Source of the DNA: UBA922 sp964565405
GTDB lineage: Bacteria > Patescibacteriota > Patescibacteriia > Magasanikbacterales > UBA922
Assembly (NCBI GenBank): GCA_964565405.1
Contig: CAZMEW010000013.1
Span: 1 to 29,271, forward strand
Direction: 5' to 3'
Length of the DNA: 29,271 nt
Part shown: positions 21,566-29,271 of the stretch, piece by piece
Layout: each line of letters begins with the position of its first letter
Numbering within the stretch: position 1 is the stretch's first letter
Position numbers and translations under genes: made by a program
Notes under the pieces: generated by a model
Told to the model about the DNA's origin: nothing
What the model saw: only the letters and a program-made list of their open reading frames with translations
Database searches by the model: none

Positions 21566-24500
21566 TTAGTAGCAATTTACCGCGGCGCTATCTCCTTCAG
21601 AAATCACATGAATACACGATTCTCCTGAATCAGGTAAAATCGAATCATCTGCAGTAGTTTCCGGATCATCGTAGCTAAAACTTGAAACCACTTCTTTGAA
21701 TACTTCGACTGGCACTGGACCATACACAAATAATTCGTCTTCTTCATTCAGCGGTATATGCACCGAAGGCATTACATCACCATTTTCATTTTTGCGATAT
21801 TCGATCTCTTGTGTGTTGCCATTGATAACTACATATGATGTCTGTGCGGTCTTATCTGGACTACCTGAATTTTGAGCACTCGACCCTTTCTTTTGTTTCA
21901 ATATAACGATCTTATCCTTTTCACCTGATCCAGAGAATATATACCCACTATGGTCAGGTAATTCGGTTACTGCCCATGTCTGTGGATAGCTGATTTTGAA
22001 TGGAGCAAAAGAAGAAAATGTCATGGTGGTATGTTGTTTTTGAGAACGTACCTGCTCTTCTGCCTTTAGACTTTCTTCAATCTGAAGCCGCAATTGTCTT
22101 GGTGTTACTTCTTGAGTATTTCTTCCATATCTCTGCTCTACTGGAGACGAACTAAGAGCTTTGCACCCACCTCCAACAAGGATCATACCCCCGGCAAGCA
22201 ATCCAAGTATCGCAACCATCCCCAAAAATTTTGGGTTGGTCTTGTGTGTACTTCTTCCTACCATTTTCTCTGTCTTTGCGATTCGCTCACGTGTAGAGAC
22301 TACAGTATCCGGATTAAGTGAAATACTATCTATCCCCTCTCGTACCAAAAATTCAGCAAATTCTGGATAATCACTCGGCGCTTGTCCACAAATTCCAATT
22401 TTTCTCTTATATTTGTGAGCAACTTTAATGACCTGTCGAATCAATGAAACCACAGCACCATTCTTTTCACTATACACATGACTTACGAGTGCTGAATCAC
22501 GATCGACTCCCAGTGTAAGCTGGGTCAGATCATTCGAGCCAATACTAAATCCATCAAAAATTCGAGCAAACTCTTCTGCAAGAATCACGTTCGACGGAAT
22601 TTCGCACATTACATATACTTTTAATTTATCCTGACCCTGCTTCAGGCCAAATTCTGCCATGGTTTTGAGTACATTTTTTCCTTCTTCCGGTGTTCGACAA
22701 AATGGAACCATTACAATCACGTTGTCCAGTCCCCATTCGCTTCGAACTTTTTTCAAAGCCTCACATTCAATACCAAAGGCGCTTTTGTATTCTTCGGAAT
22801 AATATCTTGATGCACCTCTCCATCCAATCATGGGGTTTTCTTCTTTCGGCTCGAATTCTCGTCCACCAATCAACGTTGCATATTCATTGGTTTTGAAATC
22901 AGACAATCGAACAATTACGTCTCGGGGATAAAAAGCTGCTGCGATTCGCGCGATACCATCTGCCAGTTTGTCCACACCATACTGGCGTTTGTCTGTATAT
23001 CCGAGTGTCAGTTCTGCAATCTGCTTCTTCGCTTTTTTATCTTTTAATTTCTCATAATTAAGCAATGCAAGTGGATGAATACGTATAAAATTGGAAAAAA
23101 TAGATTCTTCGCGCGCGAGCCCCACTCCATCATTTGGAACATAAGACAAGGCAAACGCATGATCTGGGTCCCCCACATTCATCATTATTTTAGTATTCGT
23201 CTTTGCAGTATGCTTAATGTGTGTTTTCTTTACTTCAAACGGCAAGGCACCCTTATACACGTGTCCTTCATCACCTTCAGCACACGATACTGTAACTTTT
23301 TGTCCATTCTTAAGAATCGTTCGTGCTCGGCTACTTCCAACCACACAAGGAACTCCGAGCTCACGGGAGACAATTGCCGCATGACTTGTTTTTCCGCCTT
23401 GTTCGGTTACGATTGCTGCGGCCATACGCATAATCGGCTCCCAATCAGGATCGGTAATGCGTGTGACTAACACCTCGCCTTTTTTAAACCATTTCATGTC
23501 TTTTGGGTCATTGATCACTCGCACCGCACCGGCTCCAATCTTCTGTCCGACTGAAATTCCTTTCGCAATTAATTTTCCTTTTTCCTTCAACTCATAGGAC
23601 TCAATAATACTGTGATCTACTTGTGATTTGACTGTTTCAGGACGTGCTTGGACAATATACAGTTTGCCCGTACTTCCATCTTTTGCCCATTCAATATCCT
23701 GGGGTTTGTTATAGAATTGTTCAATTTCCATTCCCCATTTTGCAAGCGTTATTACATCGTTGTCAGTCAACGCAAATTGGTGGCGTTCTTCGGCGGGCAC
23801 AATGTTTTGTGTAGTACCTTTTTTTCCATATACCAATTTCACTTCTTTTGAACCCAAAATTCTACTAATAATCGAGCTCTTTCCTTTTTTCAAGCCTTCT
23901 TTGAAGATATAAAATTGATCAGGTGTGACCCGTCCCTTCACTACATATTCACCGAGCCCATAGGACGCATTGATCAGCACGACACCCGGAAATCCAGATT
24001 CGGTATCGAGTGTAAACATCACGCCCGAAGATCCTAGGTCTGAGCGAACCATCGTCTGTACCGTGACCGAAAGCGCGACGGCGAGATGATCATACCCCTT
24101 GGTCTCACGATATGAAATAGCACGGTCAGTAAACAATGATGCTACACATTTTTTTACAGCTAGCAACAGTTCATGTTCTCCTACAATATTAAGATATGTT
24201 TCCTGCTGCCCTGCAAAACTCGCATCAGGCAAATCTTCCGCTGTCGCACTCGATCGTACTGCGACAGAGAGATGTGCTACCCCCTCTTTTTTTCTTAATT
24301 CTTCGTACGCCTTAGTAATTTCTTTTTGTAACTCAAGGGGAAATTCTGCTGCTATGATAAGCTCGCGTACTCGCTTCCCGACTTTGGCTAATTTTTTAAC
24401 ATCAAGAACATTGAGTCCTTTGATCTCCTTCTTGATTGCTTTATCGAGACCATGTGCTTCAAAAAAATCCCAATACGCACGCGCCGTAATCGCAAAGCCG

Positions 24501-24673
24501 TTGGGTACTGCAATATGTTTATTTTTCAACCCAGTGTACATTTCTCCGAGAGAGGCATTTTTTCCTCCGACCAGTGGAATATCGGTAATTTTAATTTCAT
24601 CAAACCACAAAATATGTGCCTTTTGTCGTGCAGTATTCTTACTCGAGCTACTTTTTTTATCACGTGATTTCAT
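21566..24673 (-). CDS. ppsA: Phosphoenolpyruvate synthase fused to a TM segment and exported PsbP-like domain
   Basis: The predicted product is 1035 residues; PEP synthase alone is usually about 790. I chose ATG at 24673 because upstream ATGs overlap the -10. PEP synthase makes PEP from pyruvate and ATP, releasing AMP and phosphate. Visible parts are LVGGKNASLGEM and AVRSSATAEDLPDASFAGQQ (ATP-grasp), GGKTSHAAIVSRELGVPCVVG with the phosphohistidine (about 445), and IGICGQAPSDYPEFAEFLV with the C-terminal catalytic Cys. After about 800 the chain continues in frame as MVGRSTHKTNPKFLG, a hydrophobic helix (MVAILGLLAGGMILVGGGC), and a 200-residue domain with SYPQTWAV and GNTQEIEY motifs, like small exported PsbP-type domains. 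Either the enzyme is membrane-tethered, or an internal ATG at 22264 makes a separate lipoprotein-like product. Confidence 0.92.
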   Translation of the reverse strand: MKSRDKKSSSSKNTARQKAHILWFDEIKITDIPLVGGKNASLGEMYTGLKNKHIAVPNGFAITARAYWDFFEAHGLDKAIKKEIKGLNVLDVKKLAKVGKRVRELIIAAEFPLELQKEITKAYEELRKKEGVAHLSVAVRSSATAEDLPDASFAGQQETYLNIVGEHELLLAVKKCVASLFTDRAISYRETKGYDHLAVALSVTVQTMVRSDLGSSGVMFTLDTESGFPGVVLINASYGLGEYVVKGRVTPDQFYIFKEGLKKGKSSIISRILGSKEVKLVYGKKGTTQNIVPAEERHQFALTDNDVITLAKWGMEIEQFYNKPQDIEWAKDGSTGKLYIVQARPETVKSQVDHSIIESYELKEKGKLIAKGISVGQKIGAGAVRVINDPKDMKWFKKGEVLVTRITDPDWEPIMRMAAAIVTEQGGKTSHAAIVSRELGVPCVVGSSRARTILKNGQKVTVSCAEGDEGHVYKGALPFEVKKTHIKHTAKTNTKIMMNVGDPDHAFALSYVPNDGVGLAREESIFSNFIRIHPLALLNYEKLKDKKAKKQIAELTLGYTDKRQYGVDKLADGIARIAAAFYPRDVIVRLSDFKTNEYATLIGGREFEPKEENPMIGWRGASRYYSEEYKSAFGIECEALKKVRSEWGLDNVIVMVPFCRTPEEGKNVLKTMAEFGLKQGQDKLKVYVMCEIPSNVILAEEFARIFDGFSIGSNDLTQLTLGVDRDSALVSHVYSEKNGAVVSLIRQVIKVAHKYKRKIGICGQAPSDYPEFAEFLVREGIDSISLNPDTVVSTRERIAKTEKMVGRSTHKTNPKFLGMVAILGLLAGGMILVGGGCKALSSSPVEQRYGRNTQEVTPRQLRLQIEESLKAEEQVRSQKQHTTMTFSSFAPFKISYPQTWAVTELPDHSGYIFSGSGEKDKIVILKQKKGSSAQNSGSPDKTAQTSYVVINGNTQEIEYRKNENGDVMPSVHIPLNEEDELFVYGPVPVEVFKEVVSSFSYDDPETTADDSILPDSGESCIHVISEGDSAAVNCY

Positions 24674-24683
24674 AATGAACATA

Positions 24684-24689
24684 AGTATA
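24684..24689 (-). promoter_or_regulatory. Likely -10 of the PEP synthase gene, near-leaderless
   Basis: TATACT on the minus strand ends 10 bases before the ATG at 24673. The -35 region is only T-rich. This spacing would give an mRNA with almost no leader, as for smpB. Confidence 0.5.
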
Positions 24690-24800
24690 TCACACATTCC
24701 TTATATAAAAAAATATATAGTGCCATATACGTGGATATCTAACCCTTATAGCCCATAATACCTAGAAAAGTTAATAAACTTACCACAATTTTATACTGAT

Positions 24801-24842
24801 CTAACAAAAAAGATAGATTCATGAGTCTATCTTTTTTGTTAG
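24801..24842 (-). terminator. Terminator of pyk
   Basis: A 17-bp perfect stem CTAACAAAAAAGATAGA (24801-24817) with its complement (24826-24842), which supplies its own T-run in both directions. It begins 17 bases past the pyk stop. Confidence 0.92.
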
Positions 24843-24858
24843 TCACCCTAGTATTACC

Positions 24859-26304
24859 TTATACCTCTCGCACTTCGAGCAAATTTATATGCCCTGCTTG
24901 TCCAACAGGTTCTCCTGCAACAATAATAATACAATCCCCGGTCCCGACTTTTTTGTCTTCCCTCAGATGAAGAATAGAACGCTCAATTAACTCTTCAATA
25001 GTCTTACATTCACCAAGAATGAACGGCTCGACACCCCACGAAAGATTCAATTGACGCTGTACTCGAAGAGAACTCGTAGCAACCAAAATAGGAAGTTCCG
25101 GACGGTACTGAGAAATAAGTCGCCCCGTATCCCCCGAAAGTGACGCGGCAAGGATTAATTTCGCATTTACCTGCTCTGCTACTAATTTTGCAAGGCTACT
25201 TATGATCGTATCAACATTTTTTATTTTCTTTTTTTTATTTGTGCCAGCACGCACGTCATCATATACTGATTCTTCGGTAGATAAGATAATCGATTTCATA
25301 GTTTCGACTGTCTCGACTGGATATTCTCCGGTCGCAGTCTCATTTGAAAGCATAACGGCATCCGTATGATCAATAACGGCGTTTGACACATCTGACACTT
25401 CGGCGCGCGTGGGTCTCGGAGAATGTTGCATAGAATCAAGCATCTGCGTAGCCACAATAACAGGTTTAGCATGCAAACGACAGAGGTCGATAATTTTTTT
25501 TTGAATCAATGGAACCTCAGCAGCCGGAATTTCAATACCCAAGTCTCCGCGTGCAACCATAATACCGTCAGCGACTTCAATAATTTTTTCAATTTTTTTT
25601 ACTGCCTCATGTTTTTCAATTTTTGCAATGATACGGACCGGATCATTCGTTTTCTTTCCCATTCTCTGTTCGATTTCTTTGATAAAAAATTTTACATCCA
25701 GAATATCTTGAGGATCCATGACAAACGAAAGCGCAACCAAATCAACATCATGCTCTAACCCAAAAACCAAATCTTCTTTATCTTTGTTCGTTAGTACTTT
25801 CAAACCTTTCAAGTTAGATTGAGGCACATTAATCCCCTTATGTGAAGTAAGCAATCCGCCAACCACGACTTCGGTTATAATCTTTTTTCCTTCCACCCGG
25901 CTAATTTTCACTTCACAGCGCCCATCATCAATCAGCATCTGCTCCCCTGGCTTGACGTACTGATACAATTCTTCAAACCCGATTTGAATTTCAGCAGATG
26001 TTTCCGGCGCATGAGTGAAGACTACTTCAGTATTTTTTTTAATTTCAATTCCATTTTTTGGCAATTCACCGAGCCGTAACTTTGGCCCCTGAAGATCCTG
26101 CAAAATTGCAATCGGCTCACCAGTTCTCTTTTCAACTGCTCGTATGTTCTCAATCAAAAATGCATGGTTCTCGTGCGTGCCATGAGAAAAATTAAGACGC
26201 GCAACATTGAGCCCCGCCTTGACCATCTGTTCCAATGCCTTTATGGATTCACACGACGGACCAATGGTTGCTACTATCTTGGTTTGTTTGTTCTTTTTGG
26301 TCAT
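24859..26304 (-). CDS. pyk: Pyruvate kinase
   Basis: The product is 481 residues, full length. It converts PEP and ADP to pyruvate and ATP, the last step of glycolysis. Motifs in order are TKIVATIGPSCES, LNVARLNFSHGTH (substrate-binding Arg and Asn), ILQDLQGPKLRLGE, the signature KIEKHEAVKKIEKII...DGIMVARGDLGIEI with the catalytic Lys, and MLDSMQHSPRPTRAEVSDVS. The C-terminal alpha/beta domain is complete. The Lys in LQGPKLR sits where K+-dependent enzymes have Glu; from the literature on the family, this points to K+-independent activity. The neighbour ppsA encodes the reverse conversion. Confidence 0.97.
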   Translation of the reverse strand: MTKKNKQTKIVATIGPSCESIKALEQMVKAGLNVARLNFSHGTHENHAFLIENIRAVEKRTGEPIAILQDLQGPKLRLGELPKNGIEIKKNTEVVFTHAPETSAEIQIGFEELYQYVKPGEQMLIDDGRCEVKISRVEGKKIITEVVVGGLLTSHKGINVPQSNLKGLKVLTNKDKEDLVFGLEHDVDLVALSFVMDPQDILDVKFFIKEIEQRMGKKTNDPVRIIAKIEKHEAVKKIEKIIEVADGIMVARGDLGIEIPAAEVPLIQKKIIDLCRLHAKPVIVATQMLDSMQHSPRPTRAEVSDVSNAVIDHTDAVMLSNETATGEYPVETVETMKSIILSTEESVYDDVRAGTNKKKKIKNVDTIISSLAKLVAEQVNAKLILAASLSGDTGRLISQYRPELPILVATSSLRVQRQLNLSWGVEPFILGECKTIEELIERSILHLREDKKVGTGDCIIIVAGEPVGQAGHINLLEVREV

Positions 26305-26320
26305 ATCAAACTATACATAC

Positions 26321-26349
26321 AGTGTATCGTGAAAAATAAGAATCAGCAA
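26321..26349 (-). promoter_or_regulatory. pyk promoter, short leader
   Basis: TTGCTG (26344-26349), 17 bases, TACACT (26321-26326). The start should fall near 26314, giving a leader of about 10 bases. It lies between the ATPase stop and the pyk ATG, so pyk can be expressed on its own or by read-through. Confidence 0.65.
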
Positions 26350-26373
26350 ATATATATCCTGTCACCACATTCT

Positions 26374-29058
26374 TTATACTTTTCTTCGAATGTGCACTAT
26401 GATCTTCACCACTTCCACAAAAATCATATTTATGACACCAAAAAGAATCAATATGCCCCATTCGTACATACCTAATGGTTTGGTATGGAGTATCCGTTGA
26501 AATGGTTCCCAATAGACCGCGCACACCAACATCAACCACCCGAACGCAAGTGCGAGCGTGAGATAAACATTGTCGAACCAGTTTATTTTTATGAGTGACT
26601 TTTTGAGATTTCGTATTGGATAAATGTAGAATAATGCGTCAACCGCAAACGCAAGAAATATGATCGTTCGTGTAAGCGCGAGATCATTGGTTGTTTTTAG
26701 AAAATAGAGATACATTCCAAACAAAAGAATATTTGCAAAAATGGTTTTGGACACAATAATGGTTCTGATACTCGAGTCGAGAATCGGTGTATTTCTCTTG
26801 CGCGGAGGTTCTTTCATATTATCTTTATCTGCTCGATCAAAAGCAAGCGCAATCACTGGAAATGAATCTTGGATCAAATTAACCCACAAAATCTGAACCG
26901 GAAGCACAGGTAGAGGCAATCCTACGACAATAGATGCAGTAATCAAGAGCACTTCTGAAAAACTGCTCGAAAGTAGATACAGCACAACTTTTTTGATGTT
27001 TTGATAAATTCCTCTCCCCTCTTCAACAGATGCAACAATTGTGGTAAACGAATTATCAAGTAGAATCAAATCAGCGATTTCTTTTGCAACATCAGTACCC
27101 GAACCAACAGCAACACCGATGTCAGCCCCTTTTAGGGCAGGCGCGTCATTGACACCGTCCCCGGTCATAGCAACCACCTGTCCATCTGCCTGAAGCGCTT
27201 GTATGACTTGTATTTTATGTTTTGGTTCGACTCGAGCGAAAATCGATGTAGTGGCCAACTTTTGTCTTAACTCGCTTTCACTCAGTGCTTCAAGTTCTGC
27301 GCCTTCACATACATTTGAATTTTCTTTTCCAATTCCCGCACTTTGTGCGATAGTCCTCGCCGTCAACGCATGATCACCCGTCATCATAATAACTCGAATA
27401 GCTGCACGCTCCGCAATCTCGACAGTCTGCCGCACTTCTGCGCGTAGTGGATCTGCAAATACCAATAATCCTGCAAACACCAAATCATGCAAATCATGAT
27501 CAGCTATTACTCTTTTTCCAGAATGAGATTCCTTGTAGGCAACAGCAATGACTCTGAGGCCTTGCTTGGTCAAACTATGTTCCTTTCCTTTAATATATTC
27601 TTCTTCTTTTTGACTCCACGTATGAATTTTTCCACCTACCTTAAATGAGCGTACTCGTGAATATATTTTTTCTGGTGCACCTTTCATTACCACAATTTGT
27701 GATGTAGCGTCTGCTGCCAAGACAGCCATATATTTCTTTCTACTGTCAAAAGGGATGTCAGCTTTTTTTTCATACACATGATCTATTTCAGGTTTGAATA
27801 TACCTATTTTTGCACCATATCTCACGAGAGCTGCGTCTGTCAGGTTTCCAGATATACTCCACTCAGTATCCTGTTTTTCATAGTTCTCTATCACTCCATC
27901 ATTACACACTACTCCTAATTCTACTGCATAGCGCGCATCATCCTCATCCACATCATCACTATTGGTTTTTCCGACCAAGTCAGACGCGGTAAAAAGTGCT
28001 TGTGGCGTCACAATGCGCACAACAGACATATTCCCTTCGGTCAAAGTACCTGTCTTATCGGTACAGATCACTGATACTGACCCTAATGTCTCTGCCGCTA
28101 ATAATTTTCGAACTAATGCTTGCCTCTTCAAGATATGCTTCATACCTATTGCAAGGATGATGGTCATGGATATCGCAAGTCCCTCAGGAATCGCAGCGAC
28201 TGCCACCGCCACTGCTGTTTTGAATAATTCAATTCCTTTCTCCGTATGTTCAGAAGCAGAAAAATACCCTAATATTAAAATAACTGTGCACATAAGTACC
28301 ACCAGTATCCCGAGCGTTTTTCCCAATTTTGAAATTTGTTTCTGAAGCGGAGTCTCCTCTTCCGTAATATTACTGACCATGCTCGCAATTTTCCCAATTT
28401 CGGTATTTCCTCCAATTTCGGTGACCAATACACGCGCTCGCCCACGAGTTACCACTGTTCCGCGATACACCATATTGATCCGATCTGCGATTGCAACATT
28501 TTTTCTTACAATACTGTCGCTTATTTTTTTCTGTGGTTCCGCTTCTCCGGTAAGAGTCGCCTCATTTATCTCGCATTCAGATGTTTCAATAATTCTTCCA
28601 TCAGCCTGGATTTTATCACCCGATCTGATTTCCATAACATCACCTGGAACGACCAATTCACTTGGAACTCGAGTGCTCGAACCATTGCGAAATACGATCG
28701 CCGTATAGGTAACCAAACTTTTGAGTTTTTTAAGCGCTGCATTTGCTTGATATTCCTGTACAAATCCAACCAATACATTCACGGTAACTGTTAGTGCAAT
28801 TACCACTACATCTACCCATTCGGCCAACAAAAAACTTACTCCACCCGCAACAATCAAAACAATAATCAAAGGACTCGCAAATTGTTCGAAAAAAATTTTC
28901 CACACCGTCATTTCGTGCCTGGCAGCCGGAATTTCGTTTGGGCCATATTCATGCAACCGCCTCTCTGCCTCATCTTTTGAGAGACCTTCCTTTCCACTCT
29001 TCAAAATATCAAAAGAATGTGAAATACTATATGCATGAAATTCATGACTTTTTGCCAT
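26374..29058 (-). CDS. Type II P-type ATPase, probable Ca2+ exporter
   Basis: The product is 894 residues with the full SERCA/PMCA-like layout: N-terminal cation-ATPase segment, A domain TLTGEAEP (about 171-178), M4 VAAIPEGLA (about 284-292), phosphorylation site CTDKTGTLT (about 331-339), KGAPE nucleotide-binding motif (about 456), MTGDH (about 557), GDGVNDAPALKGADIG (about 629-644) and six C-terminal TM helices. By alignment in my head to SERCA, site II ligands are kept (Glu in PEGL, Asn and Asp in WVNLIQD). At site I, Asn768 and Thr799 appear replaced by Ser and Gln. One ion per ATP, as in PMCA-like pumps, is therefore likely. The cation is not proven; Mn2+ or Na+ are alternatives. Confidence 0.93.
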   Translation of the reverse strand: MAKSHEFHAYSISHSFDILKSGKEGLSKDEAERRLHEYGPNEIPAARHEMTVWKIFFEQFASPLIIVLIVAGGVSFLLAEWVDVVVIALTVTVNVLVGFVQEYQANAALKKLKSLVTYTAIVFRNGSSTRVPSELVVPGDVMEIRSGDKIQADGRIIETSECEINEATLTGEAEPQKKISDSIVRKNVAIADRINMVYRGTVVTRGRARVLVTEIGGNTEIGKIASMVSNITEEETPLQKQISKLGKTLGILVVLMCTVILILGYFSASEHTEKGIELFKTAVAVAVAAIPEGLAISMTIILAIGMKHILKRQALVRKLLAAETLGSVSVICTDKTGTLTEGNMSVVRIVTPQALFTASDLVGKTNSDDVDEDDARYAVELGVVCNDGVIENYEKQDTEWSISGNLTDAALVRYGAKIGIFKPEIDHVYEKKADIPFDSRKKYMAVLAADATSQIVVMKGAPEKIYSRVRSFKVGGKIHTWSQKEEEYIKGKEHSLTKQGLRVIAVAYKESHSGKRVIADHDLHDLVFAGLLVFADPLRAEVRQTVEIAERAAIRVIMMTGDHALTARTIAQSAGIGKENSNVCEGAELEALSESELRQKLATTSIFARVEPKHKIQVIQALQADGQVVAMTGDGVNDAPALKGADIGVAVGSGTDVAKEIADLILLDNSFTTIVASVEEGRGIYQNIKKVVLYLLSSSFSEVLLITASIVVGLPLPVLPVQILWVNLIQDSFPVIALAFDRADKDNMKEPPRKRNTPILDSSIRTIIVSKTIFANILLFGMYLYFLKTTNDLALTRTIIFLAFAVDALFYIYPIRNLKKSLIKINWFDNVYLTLALAFGWLMLVCAVYWEPFQRILHTKPLGMYEWGILILFGVINMIFVEVVKIIVHIRRKV

Positions 29059-29087
29059 AATTATTTACTTGACTTTTCTGTGTGTCT

Positions 29088-29093
29088 AGTATA
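29088..29093 (-). promoter_or_regulatory. Extended -10 promoter of the P-type ATPase gene
   Basis: TATACT preceded by TGA (TG-N extended -10) on the minus strand, about 30 bases before the ATG. No good -35 is visible. Confidence 0.5.
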
Positions 29094-29218
29094 TCATATT
29101 TGCGTTAAAGTTCGTGAAAAAATGACCTGGTAACTTCCCGACGTCAGTTGACTCTTCGGGGTAAGTAGCTGGTACTCATTACGATATAGTAGAAAGATAC
29201 ATGAAAAGTGACTATCAT

Positions 29219-29271
29219 GACCCTGTAGCTCAGCTGGTAGAGCAGTGGCCTTTTAAGCCAATGGTCGTGGG
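29219..29271 (+). tRNA. tRNA-Lys (TTT), 3' part off the window
   Basis: The first 53 bases of a tRNA: acceptor arm GACCCTG, D-arm AGCTCAGCTGGTAGAGC, anticodon stem TGGC/GCCA with loop CTTTTAA (anticodon TTT at 29252-29254), and the start of the T-arm. The rest lies beyond the right edge. Confidence 0.95.

Noticed and set aside
24674..24697. Upstream ATGs at 24697 and 24682 as the ppsA start
   Set aside because: They lie upstream of or within the TATACT -10 at 24684-24689; the ATG at 24673 gives the expected PEP synthase start with a basic N-terminus.
1..29271. UGA recoded as an amino acid, as in some Patescibacteria
   Set aside because: All conserved genes (smpB, infC, rpmI, rplT, pyk, ppsA) are full length under the standard code.

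Overview
The window looks like a chromosomal piece of an uncultivated, small-genome bacterium, most probably of the Candidate Phyla Radiation (Patescibacteria). This is an inference. It rests on several features: the AT-rich right-hand three quarters; many single-TM or secreted proteins of unknown family; weak or missing Shine-Dalgarno sites with near-leaderless promoters; a PsbP-like exported domain; and a Wzz-like/degenerate HtrA membrane operon. The standard genetic code fits all genes, so UGA is not reassigned. The sequence alone does not fix the lineage.

Region 1 (1-7.0 kb, all minus strand) holds five genes for exported or envelope proteins: a thrombospondin-3-like lipoprotein cut by the left edge, a MopE-like Asp-rich lipoprotein, a collagen-like/thrombospondin-1-like lipoprotein, and a two-gene unit (membrane-anchored coiled-coil protein plus secreted coiled-coil/beta-rich protein). 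Most of these genes are strikingly GC-rich (45 of 60 bases at 5701-5760 by hand count). Their spacers are AT-rich (19 of 60 at 4081-4140) and carry perfect TTGACA-17-TATACT promoters, long structured leaders, strong Shine-Dalgarno sites and hairpin-rich 3' ends.

Region 2 (7.1-14.7 kb, minus) is one apparent seven-gene operon of uncharacterised envelope proteins. In order of transcription it encodes a single-TM protein, a polytopic membrane protein, a catalytically dead HtrA/PDZ protein, a Wzz-type two-TM protein, two small helical proteins and a 1339-residue coiled-coil protein with one late TM segment. This is the best candidate here for an undescribed system.

Region 3 (14.7-19.7 kb, plus) is a translation block: smpB, ssrA (tmRNA), infC, rpmI, rplT, a putative hairpin small RNA, a 40-residue basic protein, tRNA-Asp, an ABC-F ATPase, and a small membrane-anchored lysozyme-like protein. 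smpB and the region 2 operon are divergent and share one palindromic -35 hexamer.

Region 4 (19.7-29.1 kb, minus) holds a coiled-coil lytic transglycosylase with a translationally coupled J-domain protein, a PEP synthase fused to a TM segment and exported domain, pyruvate kinase, and a type II (Ca2+-like) P-type ATPase. PEP synthase and pyruvate kinase together suggest bidirectional control of the PEP/pyruvate node. The window ends inside a plus-strand tRNA-Lys.
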